This document shows positions 1 through 8,217 of a stretch of 64,000 nt of DNA, piece after piece (the first letter of the stretch is position 1; each line of letters starts with the position of its first letter). The stretch is from the NCBI RefSeq assembly GCF_001422045.1, contig NZ_LMLW01000001.1, forward strand, positions 70,972 through 134,971. The letters are read 5' to 3'. The notes under the pieces were generated by a model. That model had not been told where the DNA came from. It worked only from the letters and a program-made list of their open reading frames with translations, and ran no database searches. The DNA comes from Sphingomonas sp. Leaf242. Lineage in GTDB: Bacteria > Pseudomonadota > Alphaproteobacteria > Sphingomonadales > Sphingomonadaceae. The position numbers were made by a program, and so were the translations under genes.

Positions 1-1541
1 TGCTCGACGATCGCCGTGCCGGCCGTTTTGACAGCACCGTCGGGGCGCGCGACGGTATCGACCGTCCGGAACTGCGTTTTCCACTGGTCCGTACCCACGT
101 CGCACAGCAGGTAACCGCGACGGTCGTTGGTCCAGGCGAGGAACGGGTTGCGGGCGCGTATCCGGTCTTCGCCGACCCGGCGATCCGCACCGTCGCCGCC
201 CGAGCTGATCGACGTGCCGACGAACTCGACGGCGACGGCATCCCCCTGGCCACCCCCGGTACGCAGCACGCCAGCATAGTTCTGATGCTCGTCGCCGGTC
301 AGGACGACGGCATTGCCGAGCCCCTCGACCATCTTCAACACGCGTTCGCGCGGCGCGTCGTAGCCGCCCCAGCTGTCCATGTTGCGGATCGGCGCGGGCT
401 CATCGCCGGTGCGCCGGTCGAGCGGCATCATCATCACCTGCTGCGCCAGCGCGTTCCACCGCGCCTTCTTCTGCTTCAGCGCCGTCGCCAGCCACGCCTC
501 CTGCGCGCGTCCCATGACCTGCGCCGCGGGATCCGCCCAGCCCTTGCAACGCGTCTTGAAGCCGTCATCGCAGGGTTGGTCGGTCCGGAACTGCCGGGTG
601 TCGAGCAAATGCAGGTCGAGCAGATTGCCGATCGTCGCGCGGCGATAGATCTGCATCCCCGCAGGCCCCGGAAACGCCGAGCGACGCAGCGGCATATGCT
701 CGTAATAGGCCTGGAATGCCGCCGCCCGGCGCAGTGCGAACACCTCGGGCGGGTCGTTCTCCTGGTCGATCTCGCCGACCCAGTTGTTTTCGACTTCGTG
801 ATCGTCGAACGTGACGAACCACGCCGCGGCCGCGTGGGCGGCCTGGAGGTCCGGGTCGGTCTTGTACTGGGCGTAGCGGCGGCGATAATCGGCGAGGTCG
901 AACAGCTTCTGCCCGGCATGTTCGCGGACGAAGCGGCGGGGCTTGCCGTCATAGCCGACCGGCATCGGCGCGCTTCGCCCTTCGTAGATATAGTCGCCGT
1001 AATGGAAGACGAAGGCGGGATCGTCCGCCGCGAGGTGACGATAGGCGGTGTAGAGGCCGTCCTCGTAGTTCTGGCAGCCGGCGACCGCGAACCGTAGCCG
1101 GTCGAGTGGCGCACCGGCGACCGGCAGCGTGCGTGCGCATCCCGTGGTCGAGCGCTCGCTGCCGACCGTGAACCGGTACCAATACGGCCGATCGGGTAGC
1201 AGGCCCGCAACCTCGACATGGACGGAGTGGGCGAGTTCGGGCCGCGCCAGCGTCTTGCCGCCCGCGACGAGCGTCGCAAAGCGCGGGTCGGTTGCGACCT
1301 GCCAATCGACCTCGACCGGCTGCATCGGCATGCCGCCATGCTCGGCGAGCGGATCGGGCGCGAGCCGGGTCCAGATGACGAAGCCGTCCGCTGCCGGATC
1401 GCCCGCCGCGATGCCGAGGCGAAACGGGTAGGCGGCGAACAGTTGTTGGGCGCGCAGGATCGCCGGCGCGCCGACCAGCGCCGCGGCGGCGCCGATCATG
1501 GTGCGGCGATTGAGGAGCAGGCGCGAGGTGGTGTCGGTCAT
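1..1541 (-). CDS. phoD: Alkaline phosphatase D (PhoD family), 3' end outside window
   Basis: Secreted phosphodiesterase/phosphomonoesterase that releases phosphate from organic esters. The reverse frame is open from the ATG at 1541 to the window edge, giving 513 codons; the C-terminus is missing. The N-terminus has a twin-arginine signal (NRRTMIGAAAA near residues 11-21), as expected for PhoD enzymes exported folded by Tat with a Ca/Fe centre. The PhoD N-terminal domain follows, then the metallophosphatase core with AGCQNYEDG, HYGDYIYEG, TFDDHEVENNW and VLTGDEHQNYAG, the typical metal and active-site blocks. It starts 10 bp after the acid phosphatase gene on the same strand, so the two are probably co-transcribed as a phosphate-scavenging pair. 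Family call is firm; substrate is not visible. Confidence 0.93.
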   Translation of the reverse strand, partial: MTDTTSRLLLNRRTMIGAAAALVGAPAILRAQQLFAAYPFRLGIAAGDPAADGFVIWTRLAPDPLAEHGGMPMQPVEVDWQVATDPRFATLVAGGKTLARPELAHSVHVEVAGLLPDRPYWYRFTVGSERSTTGCARTLPVAGAPLDRLRFAVAGCQNYEDGLYTAYRHLAADDPAFVFHYGDYIYEGRSAPMPVGYDGKPRRFVREHAGQKLFDLADYRRRYAQYKTDPDLQAAHAAAAWFVTFDDHEVENNWVGEIDQENDPPEVFALRRAAAFQAYYEHMPLRRSAFPGPAGMQIYRRATIGNLLDLHLLDTRQFRTDQPCDDGFKTRCKGWADPAAQVMGRAQEAWLATALKQKKARWNALAQQVMMMPLDRRTGDEPAPIRNMDSWGGYDAPRERVLKMVEGLGNAVVLTGDEHQNYAGVLRTGGGQGDAVAVEFVGTSISSGGDGADRRVGEDRIRARNPFLAWTNDRRGYLLCDVGTDQWKTQFRTVDTVARPDGAVKTAGTAIVE

Positions 1542-1551
1542 GATGGTCTCG

Positions 1552-2340
1552 TCAGTAGAGGGGCTGGGCGACGAGGGCCGCTTCGCCTGTGCAGAGCGCA
1601 GCGTCGGGTTTCGCCGTTCCGCCGTCGTGTCGAAGCGCCGCGATCTCCTGCCTGGCTGCGGCGAGATCCGCGGTGAAGGCCGGGTCGCCATGCATCGCTG
1701 TCAGCGTCGACGACGCCGACAGCCGCCCCGCCTCGACGGCGCTGGCATTGTGGACGCCGCACACGATCCGGCTTTCGCCATAAGCCCGGCCGCGTGCGAG
1801 CAGGGCGGTCGCGCGATCGGGCGCGATCTGCGCAAGCAACGTCGCCATCGTCCAGCCTGCGGTCGTGTGGCCCGACGGGTAATCATAGCTGTCAGCGACC
1901 TCGGCGGCGGGCTGGCAGATCGGTCCGCGGTCGATCAGGAACGGTCGCTGCCGCTTGTAGAATGTCTTGGCACCGTTGGTTTGACGGGATGTGTCGAACA
2001 TGGCGCGCCGAAGCAGCGCGGCGGTCCGCGGGGCGTTCTCGGGCGTGAGCACGATCCCCATCGCACAACTGAAGTCGCGGAACAGGTCGGCGGGCGCGGA
2101 CTTCACGTCGTTGGTGGCCAGCGCCCAGCGCGGACTGCCCTGCAACGCGCGTGTTGCCTTGAAGATCGCACGGTCGGCGATCCCGCGAGGGTCGGTGGAC
2201 CTGGGGGCAGGCGGCAGGATGGCCAACACGTCGAACGCGCCGGGCTTGAGATATCCCGCCGGCCCGAGCGCCTGCTGCGCGCCGGCAACGGCACCAAGGC
2301 TCGCCAGCGTGACGGCGAGGAGAAGCGGCAAACGCGTCAT
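1552..2340 (-). CDS. Class A non-specific acid phosphatase (PAP2 superfamily)
   Basis: Periplasmic acid phosphatase of the PhoN/PhoC type, 262 residues. A signal peptide (LPLLLAVTLASLGAVAGA) follows the ATG at 2340; an in-frame start at 2400 is less likely because it would put a long polar stretch before the signal. The class A signature is present in three parts: K-x6-RP (KTFYKRQRP), PSGHTTAG, and SR-x5-H (SRIVCGVH). In the last block the aspartate normally found four residues after the catalytic His is Ala (HNASA), while the flanking VEAGR is typical. Activity may therefore be altered, or this may be a family variant. It lies 75 bp after the DUF1826 gene and 10 bp before phoD, all on the same strand. 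Confidence 0.88.
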   Translation of the reverse strand: MTRLPLLLAVTLASLGAVAGAQQALGPAGYLKPGAFDVLAILPPAPRSTDPRGIADRAIFKATRALQGSPRWALATNDVKSAPADLFRDFSCAMGIVLTPENAPRTAALLRRAMFDTSRQTNGAKTFYKRQRPFLIDRGPICQPAAEVADSYDYPSGHTTAGWTMATLLAQIAPDRATALLARGRAYGESRIVCGVHNASAVEAGRLSASSTLTAMHGDPAFTADLAAARQEIAALRHDGGTAKPDAALCTGEAALVAQPLY

Positions 2341-2415
2341 GGAGTGAGTATCCTGATGGCTTGGATCATGAGACGCCGTGCGCCGGTTTGGCAGGGGCAA
2401 TGGACCGGTAATGTG

Positions 2416-3054
2416 TCAGCCACGTTGCATCGCGCTCGCCCACAGCGCCGCGGTTTCCGCTGGTGGCGGACAGTCGAGCACGAGCAGAAGCCGCTCCTCG
2501 CCGGTGCCGGCGATCGGCGGCGAACGGTGGATGATCGCCTGCTCGCCAGCGAGAACGCGGCCCTTGAACAGACCGACCGCACCCGCGTCGAGCGATTGCG
2601 GTGTCTCGACGACCGGTACGTCCGGGCTTTCGACCGACCGCTCGATCCACTGCGTTCCCGATCCGCGATAGGTGCAGATCAGGCGGACGGAGACGTAATC
2701 GGCGTGCCAGCGTTTGCAGGCATCGCCCACCACCCGCTCCAGCCGGATCACGACGTGCGACAGCGCCATGATCGCCGCGAAGGACGTGGTGAGCGCGGCG
2801 ATGTCCGCGGCGATATCCGCATGCCAGGCGGCGGCGGGTAGCTGCGCGAACGCACCGGTCAGTTCCTCCTGCGCGCGATCGACCGTCGTCGTCATTTGGA
2901 TGGTGCCGAAACCGCCTAGCGGCCCGATCGGCACCGATGGTCGATCCCAGATCGCGAGATTGACGTCGGGTTCGAGGATCGCGGCAAGCGCATCGACGGT
3001 CCGTGCCCGACGAACGTGCGATCGGACCGGCGCGAGTATCGACGCGTCGGTCAT
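2416..3054 (-). CDS. DUF1826 domain protein
   Basis: 212 residues starting at the ATG at 3054, whose A is the last base of the upstream GTPase stop codon (TGATG), so translation is coupled. The protein contains the Trp/Asp-rich N-terminal part (NLAIWDRP), a central helical region, a HADYVSVRLICTYRGSGTQW core and a C-terminal HRSPP block with several His/Cys that could bind metal. I assign it to DUF1826 from recall of the family; its biochemical function is not known to me. Coupling to a COG0523 GTPase behind a Zur-like operator points to a role in zinc limitation, for instance as a GTPase partner or zinc acceptor; that is inference. Confidence 0.78.
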   Translation of the reverse strand: MTDASILAPVRSHVRRARTVDALAAILEPDVNLAIWDRPSVPIGPLGGFGTIQMTTTVDRAQEELTGAFAQLPAAAWHADIAADIAALTTSFAAIMALSHVVIRLERVVGDACKRWHADYVSVRLICTYRGSGTQWIERSVESPDVPVVETPQSLDAGAVGLFKGRVLAGEQAIIHRSPPIAGTGEERLLLVLDCPPPAETAALWASAMQRG

Positions 3055-4277
3055 CACGCCATCTCCCGCACGCCCCAGGCGGGGAACGGATCGGGCAGCT
3101 CCTCCCACAACCGGGGGGTGAAAGCGGCGGCGGGCACCAGGCAGGCATCGAGACGGCGCCGGATCTCGGCCTCGTCCATGTCGATGCCGATGCCGATGAA
3201 GACCAGTTCCTGCCGTCGGTCGCCCCAGATCGGCGACCATTTCGCGGCGACCATCCGGTCCCACGCTTCGCCGCTCGGCCGCTTCGGTTCCGGCACGCAG
3301 GCCCACCAGCGGCCCAGCGCCTCCGTCACCGACTGCGCGCCGGCCTGCGCGAGTTCGCCACACCAGTCGGGGCGCGTCGCAAGCCAGAAATGCCCCTTCG
3401 CCCGGACCACACCCGGCCAGCCGCCGCGCGCGAAGTCGTGGAACTTCACCGGGTCGAACGGCGCACGAGCCCGGTAGACGAAGCTTTCGACGCCGTATTC
3501 TTCGCTCTCGGGACGGTGATCGGCATGACCGTAGAGTTCCTTCGCCCACAGCGGATGCAACTCCGCCTTCTCGTCGTCGAACAGCCCGGTTTCGATAACG
3601 GCATCGATCGGCACGCGTCCGTGATCGGCCTCGACGATGCGGGCATCGGCGTTGAGCGACGCGACCAGTTTTCGCACGGTCGCGAGTTGCGCGGCGTCGA
3701 CCAGATCGCCCTTGGTGATGACGATCACGTCCGCGAACTCGATCTGCTCGACCAGCAACCCGACCAGGCTGCGACGATCGTCGTCGCCGAGCACCTCGCC
3801 GCGATCGGCGAGAAAGTCGGTGCTGGCATAGTCGCGCAGCAGGTTGGCGGCGTCGACCACCGTCACCATCGTGTCGAGCCGCGCGACGTCGGACAGGCTT
3901 TCGCCTTGTTCGTTCTCGAACGAAAAGGTCGCGGCCACCGGCAACGGTTCGGAGATACCGGTACTTTCGATGACCAGGCAGTCGAACCGTCCCGCATCGG
4001 CAAGCGCTCGCACCTCGACGAGCAGGTCCTCGCGCAGCGTGCAGCAGATGCAGCCATTGGTCATCTCGACCAGCGTGTCTTCACCGCGTGACAGGGCGGT
4101 ATCGCCGCTCCGCACCAGATCCGCATCGATGTTCACCTCGGACATGTCGTTGACGATCACCGCAACCCGCCGGCCTTCGCGGTTGGCGAGGATGTTATTG
4201 AGAAGCGTCGTCTTACCCGCACCCAGGAATCCGGACAGGACCGTCACGGGCAACAGCGGCTTCATATCCTGGACCAT
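3054..4277 (-). CDS. COG0523-family zinc-related GTPase (G3E/CobW type)
   Basis: 407-residue G3E GTPase, probably a zinc metallochaperone used under zinc starvation. Visible motifs: Walker [10 protein letters not shown] at residues 16-24, the family-defining metal motif GCICC near residue 75, a [12 protein letters not shown] switch/Walker B region, base-recognition TKGD, and the CobW C-terminal domain from about residue 250 with a His/Trp-rich stretch. The start at 4277 is preceded by GAGG at good spacing; a second ATG at 4265 is possible. The gene overlaps DUF1826 downstream and is separated by a palindromic operator from the divergent merC-like gene. Related proteins include ZigA and YeiR; the exact subfamily cannot be fixed by reading. 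Confidence 0.93.
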   Translation of the reverse strand: MVQDMKPLLPVTVLSGFLGAGKTTLLNNILANREGRRVAVIVNDMSEVNIDADLVRSGDTALSRGEDTLVEMTNGCICCTLREDLLVEVRALADAGRFDCLVIESTGISEPLPVAATFSFENEQGESLSDVARLDTMVTVVDAANLLRDYASTDFLADRGEVLGDDDRRSLVGLLVEQIEFADVIVITKGDLVDAAQLATVRKLVASLNADARIVEADHGRVPIDAVIETGLFDDEKAELHPLWAKELYGHADHRPESEEYGVESFVYRARAPFDPVKFHDFARGGWPGVVRAKGHFWLATRPDWCGELAQAGAQSVTEALGRWWACVPEPKRPSGEAWDRMVAAKWSPIWGDRRQELVFIGIGIDMDEAEIRRRLDACLVPAAAFTPRLWEELPDPFPAWGVREMA

Positions 4278-4294
4278 CGACTTACCTCATATGA

Positions 4295-4313
4295 AATGAT
4301 ATGATGTATCATT
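4295..4313. promoter_or_regulatory. Candidate Zur operator in divergent promoter
   Basis: Perfect inverted repeat with 7-bp arms AATGATA / TATCATT around TGATG. It is AT-rich in a GC-rich background, lies 18 bp upstream of the GTPase start and 26 bp upstream of the merC-like start, and so could control both. Fur-superfamily repressors bind such AT-rich palindromes; Zur is proposed from the zinc-linked neighbours. Confidence 0.6.
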
Positions 4314-4339
4314 ACGATATTGACGGCGGGCGTGGCAAG

Positions 4340-4729
4340 ATGAGAACGATACGGACGTGCGGAATGGACTGGCTCGATCGGGCGGCGATGGCGGGATCGG
4401 CAGCGTGCATGGTGCATTGCCTTGCGCTACCGCTCCTCCTGGCGGCGGTGCCGATGGTGTCCACGATTGTGGTCATCCCCGAAAGCTTCCACCGTTGGGT
4501 GCTGCTGTTGGCTGTCCCGATAGCGGTCATCGCGCTGATCGGCGGACGGACCCGTCACGCCACATCATGGCCTCTGTGCCTTGGTGCCGCCGGACTGTGT
4601 CTGATGACGATAGGGGCGTTCGTCCTGCCGGAAGGCAACGCCGAGGTCGCCGTCACGGTGACTGGCGGCATCCTGGTGGCGACTGCGCACATTATGAACA
4701 TGCGGCTGCGGCATACCTGCCTCACCTGA
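4340..4729 (+). CDS. MerC-family small membrane protein
   Basis: 129 residues from the ATG at 4340. An upstream ATG at 4301 falls inside the operator palindrome and is rejected. Four hydrophobic segments fit the MerC fold, and the first contains CMVHCLALPLLL, the Cys-x-x-His-Cys pattern typical of MerC-like metal transporters. MerC was first known as an inner-membrane mercury importer, but family members occur in zinc-responsive loci without other mer genes, and there are none here. Divergent from the COG0523 GTPase with a shared operator, it most likely moves or senses zinc. Substrate is inferred. Confidence 0.82.
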   Translation: MRTIRTCGMDWLDRAAMAGSAACMVHCLALPLLLAAVPMVSTIVVIPESFHRWVLLLAVPIAVIALIGGRTRHATSWPLCLGAAGLCLMTIGAFVLPEGNAEVAVTVTGGILVATAHIMNMRLRHTCLT

Positions 4730-4912
4730 CGACGGTCTGGCACTTCGCGTTGAAGATCTCCCGGACCTTGCTCGATCATGGACTGAAGGAGGCTCTGCCT
4801 TCGCCCGAGTATCGGAAGCGCACATGCGGCGGGATGTCCGCAAACCGGCCTTCGGCTAATCTTACGCGGGGTCGCCAGTGTAACTTCCGGTTTATCCTGC
4901 TAGCGGACGTCC

Positions 4913-5110
4913 ATGCTCAAGATACGAACCAAGCGGCGCGCGACGGAGACGGGGCGGGCGCTCGAGCGCCTTGCGGCGGTAGAGGCGTCGGTGAAAGCGC
5001 TTGGCGACGAGGATCTGCTCGACCTCGCCGACATCTTTGCCGCAGGCGATCCGACGCCGTTGCGCGAAATGGCGGGGGACGAGATGCGCCGACGCGACAT
5101 CCGCCTGTGA
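4913..5110 (+). CDS. Small uncharacterised protein coupled to SEC-C gene
   Basis: 65 residues, Arg-rich at the N-terminus (LKIRTKRRATETGR) then an acidic helical part (KALGDEDLLDLADIFAAG). Its stop overlaps the GTG start of the next gene by four bases (GTGA), which argues that it is translated and works with, or paces, the UPF0149 protein. No domain recognised. The 183 bp before it hold nothing I recognise. Confidence 0.6.
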   Translation: MLKIRTKRRATETGRALERLAAVEASVKALGDEDLLDLADIFAAGDPTPLREMAGDEMRRRDIRL

Positions 5111-5766
5111 AACGATTCCCGTCGCGCTTCCGGCGCCTCGATGGTGCACTCGCCGACCTCGCCGTCGAGGAGCCGATGCTGCTTACCGAGCTCGACGGCT
5201 TCCTCACCGGGCTGCTGATTTGCCCGGAGGCGATCCCCCCGGGCGAATGGATGACCGTCGTGTGGGGAGCGGACGTCGACGGCGTCGCGCCGTTCGAGGA
5301 CCCGCTGGACGTGCAATGGTTCGCCGACGCGGTGGCGGCGCGACGCGAAGAGATCGCGCGCGATCTTGTCCGCGGCAAGCTTCAGCCGATCTTCGACGTC
5401 GACGAGCGCGATGGCGAGGTCCTTTGGGAATATTGGATCGACGGCTTCGCCGAGGCGATCGCACTACGTCCGAACGCCCGGGAGGCGATGGCCGGCGACG
5501 CTGAAAGCGCAGCACCCTGGTCGCAATTGACGACGCTGATCGCGGTCGCGCGCGACGAGAGCGACCTCGACAGCGTGGAGATCAACGCGCTGCAGGACGG
5601 TGCCGCGTCGGCCCTGACAGACGCTGTCCAACTGCTGTACGTGGTGCGTACGCGCCTCGCCGGCACGACCTCGCTCGATGCGCTGGCGACGACGGCATCG
5701 AAAGTCGGGCGCAACGATCCGTGCCCTTGCGGGTCGGGGAAAAAGCACAAGCGCTGCTGTGGTTGA
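5107..5766 (+). CDS. UPF0149/YecA-like protein with C-terminal SEC-C zinc motif
   Basis: 219 residues, GTG start inside the stop codon of the preceding small ORF. Residues 1-175 show the UPF0149/YecA features (LTELDGFLTGLLICPEAIPP, then WEYWIDGFAEAI). The C-terminus ends in NDPCPCGSGKKHKRCCG, a complete SEC-C zinc-binding motif (C-x-C-x8-C-C) like that closing SecA. Such proteins are thought to bind zinc and possibly ribosome or Sec partners; the function is not settled. The longer frame upstream has no protein character, so the coupled GTG is preferred. Confidence 0.85.
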   Translation: MKRFPSRFRRLDGALADLAVEEPMLLTELDGFLTGLLICPEAIPPGEWMTVVWGADVDGVAPFEDPLDVQWFADAVAARREEIARDLVRGKLQPIFDVDERDGEVLWEYWIDGFAEAIALRPNAREAMAGDAESAAPWSQLTTLIAVARDESDLDSVEINALQDGAASALTDAVQLLYVVRTRLAGTTSLDALATTASKVGRNDPCPCGSGKKHKRCCG

Positions 5767-5998
5767 TCAGGTCGTAGGCAAGGATATCGCGGCCTGATTG
5801 CTGCCAAGTCCGCCTCCAACTTGGTCGAGCCTTCTGCGAACGAAGCGTACCCGAGTCCCGTCTGCACGCTGACACGATGTACCGCCCGCTAAGCGACATG
5901 AATGGGTGTCCGCTTTGCGCTCTGGACTACGCGCCCCGAATGCCGGTGCGGGGCGACGCCTTGATATACATTAACGGTGTCAGCCAGGACAACGACTT

Positions 5999-6015
5999 AT
6001 GCGAACGATTTGCAT
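5999..6015. promoter_or_regulatory. Imperfect palindrome upstream of TonB receptor, possible Fur-type site
   Basis: ATGCGAA / TTTGCAT arms (6 of 7 pair) around CGA, 44 bp before the receptor ATG. The TGC...GCA form resembles alphaproteobacterial Fur/Mur sites as I recall them. The rest of 5767-6059 shows nothing recognisable. Confidence 0.35.
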
Positions 6016-6059
6016 TAGCGTATCGTGTCGCGTAGGGGCGTCCTCATTCGGGGGACATC

Positions 6060-8216
6060 ATGCGGTTTGGGCTTTTCACTCTACTGGCTTTGCCGATCGT
6101 CGGTACGACCTCGCCGGTTCGCGCGCAGGTGATACTCACGCCGGCGGGGGACGATACCGACGCTCGGTCTGCGGACGTCCCCGCGGATATCATCGTCAGT
6201 GCGACCCGCAGCATCCTGCCGCCCAACGCGCTGCCGCTGACGATCGACGTGATCGACCGCGCCGCGCTCGACCAGCAGGTCGCGATTGGCGGGTCCGTGG
6301 TCGATGCGGTATCGAACCTGACGCCGTCCTTCTCGCCGACGCGGCAGAAGCTGTCGGGCGCGGGCGAGACGTTGCGCGGGCGTTCGCCGCTCTATGCGAT
6401 CAACGGCATCCCGCAGTCGACACCCCTGCGCGATGGGTCGCGCGACGGCTTCACGATCGATCCGTTCTTCATCGACCGCGTCGAATTGATCTACGGTTCG
6501 AACGCGTTGCAGGGGATCGGCGGCACCGGCGGGATCGTCAACCAGGTGACCGTGCAGCCGCCGCGCACCGAAGGCCTTTCGGGCCGCGCGCTGGTACAGG
6601 GGACGACCGACACCGGCTTCAGCGGCGATGGCAAAGGTGGCAAGGTCGCCGGGCTGCTCGCGTGGAAATCGGGGCGCTTCGACGTGATGGCGGGCGGTGC
6701 GTATGACAAGCGCGGTGCGTTCTACGACGGCCACGGCAACCGCGTCGGCACCGACCTGACCCAAGGCGAAACGCAGGACTCGCGCAGCTGGTCGGTGTTC
6801 GCACGCGCCGGCTATGCGCTGACCGACACCGCGCGGATCGACCTGATCGCCAACCGGTTCGAGCTGAAGGGCGGCGGCAACTACATCGCCAGCAACGGAA
6901 ATTTCCGGATCAACCTACCAACCACCTCGGTACGCGGCACCCCGCCGGGCGACCCTGCCGAGAACCGGACCGAGAGCATCGCGCTGTCGCTGACCGATCC
7001 CGATCTGTGGGGCGGCAACCTCGTCACCCAGGTCTTCTTCAACCGGTCGCGCGACACATTCGGCGGTGAGGTCGCACCGATCGCGACGTTCCAGGACGTG
7101 CGGCTCGCACCGGTCGGCACGCTGTTCGACCAGTCGCAGAACCGCTCGCGCAAATATGGCGGCAAGTTCAGCTACGAGCGCGCTGTCCCCGGCTTCGAGG
7201 CGCTCACCGCGACGCTCGGCTTCGACGCGCTGTACGATCGCACCGAGCAACGCCTGATCGCGACCGACCGCGTCTGGGTACCACCCGCCGACTTCCGCAG
7301 TCTCGCGCCGTTCGGCCAGGTCAACCTCGCGCTGTTCGACAAGGTCGTACGGATCGCCGGCGGCGCGCGCTACGAGAATGTGAAGATCGTCATCGACGAC
7401 TACACCACGCTCGCCTCGTACGGCAGCCACGCGGTCGCCGGCGGCAGCCCGAGCTTCAGCAAGGCGTTGTTCAACGGCGGCGTCATCGTCGAGCCGATCC
7501 CCGGCATCCGCGCCTATGGCAGCTATGCGCAGGGCTTTACGGTGCCCGATGTCGGCCGCATCTCGCGCGCGATCAACCGCGACGGGGTCGACCTCGACAG
7601 CTATGTCGACATCGCGCCGATCGTGTCGAACAACCGCGAACTCGGCGTCGAGGTGAAGCGCGGACCGATGAACGCGAGCGCGACCTATTTCTGGTCGACC
7701 AGCACGCGAGGACAGGTGCTGGTGTTCGTCGGCGGCGCGTATGAAGCGCAGCGCCAGCGCGTCGAGATCCAGGGCATCGAGGTCAATCTGGAGGCGCGGA
7801 TGCCCCTGCCGGGGCTGACTCTGTCGACCGGGTTCGCGCATCTCGTCGGCCGCACCGACTCGAACGACGACGGCAAGGTCGATATCGATCTGGACGGTGC
7901 GAACATCTCGCCCGATCGCCTCAACCTCGCGGCGAGCTATGTCCGCGGCAAGATGTCCGCCCGCGTGCAGCAGCAATTCTACCTCGCGCGTAAATATGCC
8001 GGGCTGCCCGCCGCAAACGACTTCAGCGGCTACAATATCACCGACGCCTCGATACGGTACGCGTTGCCAATCGGCGCGCTGACGCTGAGCGCGCAAAACA
8101 TCTTCGACCATTTCTATATCGATTATTACAGCGACACGGTGCGGCCAACCGACAATGCGCATTTCTTCGCGGGGCGCGGGCGCAATTTCACGCTCGGCTG
8201 GGACGTTCGGTTCTAG
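6060..8216 (+). CDS. TonB-dependent outer-membrane receptor
   Basis: 718 residues with signal peptide (GLFTLLALPIVGTTSPVRA), short TonB-box-like IIVSATRS at about 40, plug domain (GETLRGRSPLYAINGIPQ, VELIYGSNALQGIGGTGGIVNQVT) and a beta-barrel ending in the aromatic GWDVRF. This plug matches ferric siderophore or metal receptors rather than the longer SusC-like or sugar receptors. A strong RBS (GGGGGA) precedes the ATG at 6060. A PepSY-associated membrane protein gene starts 1 bp after the stop, the usual pairing for siderophore receptors, so ferric siderophore import is the best guess. It is not clearly tied to the fucose genes downstream. Confidence 0.92.
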   Translation: MRFGLFTLLALPIVGTTSPVRAQVILTPAGDDTDARSADVPADIIVSATRSILPPNALPLTIDVIDRAALDQQVAIGGSVVDAVSNLTPSFSPTRQKLSGAGETLRGRSPLYAINGIPQSTPLRDGSRDGFTIDPFFIDRVELIYGSNALQGIGGTGGIVNQVTVQPPRTEGLSGRALVQGTTDTGFSGDGKGGKVAGLLAWKSGRFDVMAGGAYDKRGAFYDGHGNRVGTDLTQGETQDSRSWSVFARAGYALTDTARIDLIANRFELKGGGNYIASNGNFRINLPTTSVRGTPPGDPAENRTESIALSLTDPDLWGGNLVTQVFFNRSRDTFGGEVAPIATFQDVRLAPVGTLFDQSQNRSRKYGGKFSYERAVPGFEALTATLGFDALYDRTEQRLIATDRVWVPPADFRSLAPFGQVNLALFDKVVRIAGGARYENVKIVIDDYTTLASYGSHAVAGGSPSFSKALFNGGVIVEPIPGIRAYGSYAQGFTVPDVGRISRAINRDGVDLDSYVDIAPIVSNNRELGVEVKRGPMNASATYFWSTSTRGQVLVFVGGAYEAQRQRVEIQGIEVNLEARMPLPGLTLSTGFAHLVGRTDSNDDGKVDIDLDGANISPDRLNLAASYVRGKMSARVQQQFYLARKYAGLPAANDFSGYNITDASIRYALPIGALTLSAQNIFDHFYIDYYSDTVRPTDNAHFFAGRGRNFTLGWDVRF

Positions 8217-8217
8217 C

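Noticed and set aside
4340-4729. MerC as part of a mercury resistance operon
   Set aside because: No merR, merA, merT or merP nearby; the context is zinc-related.
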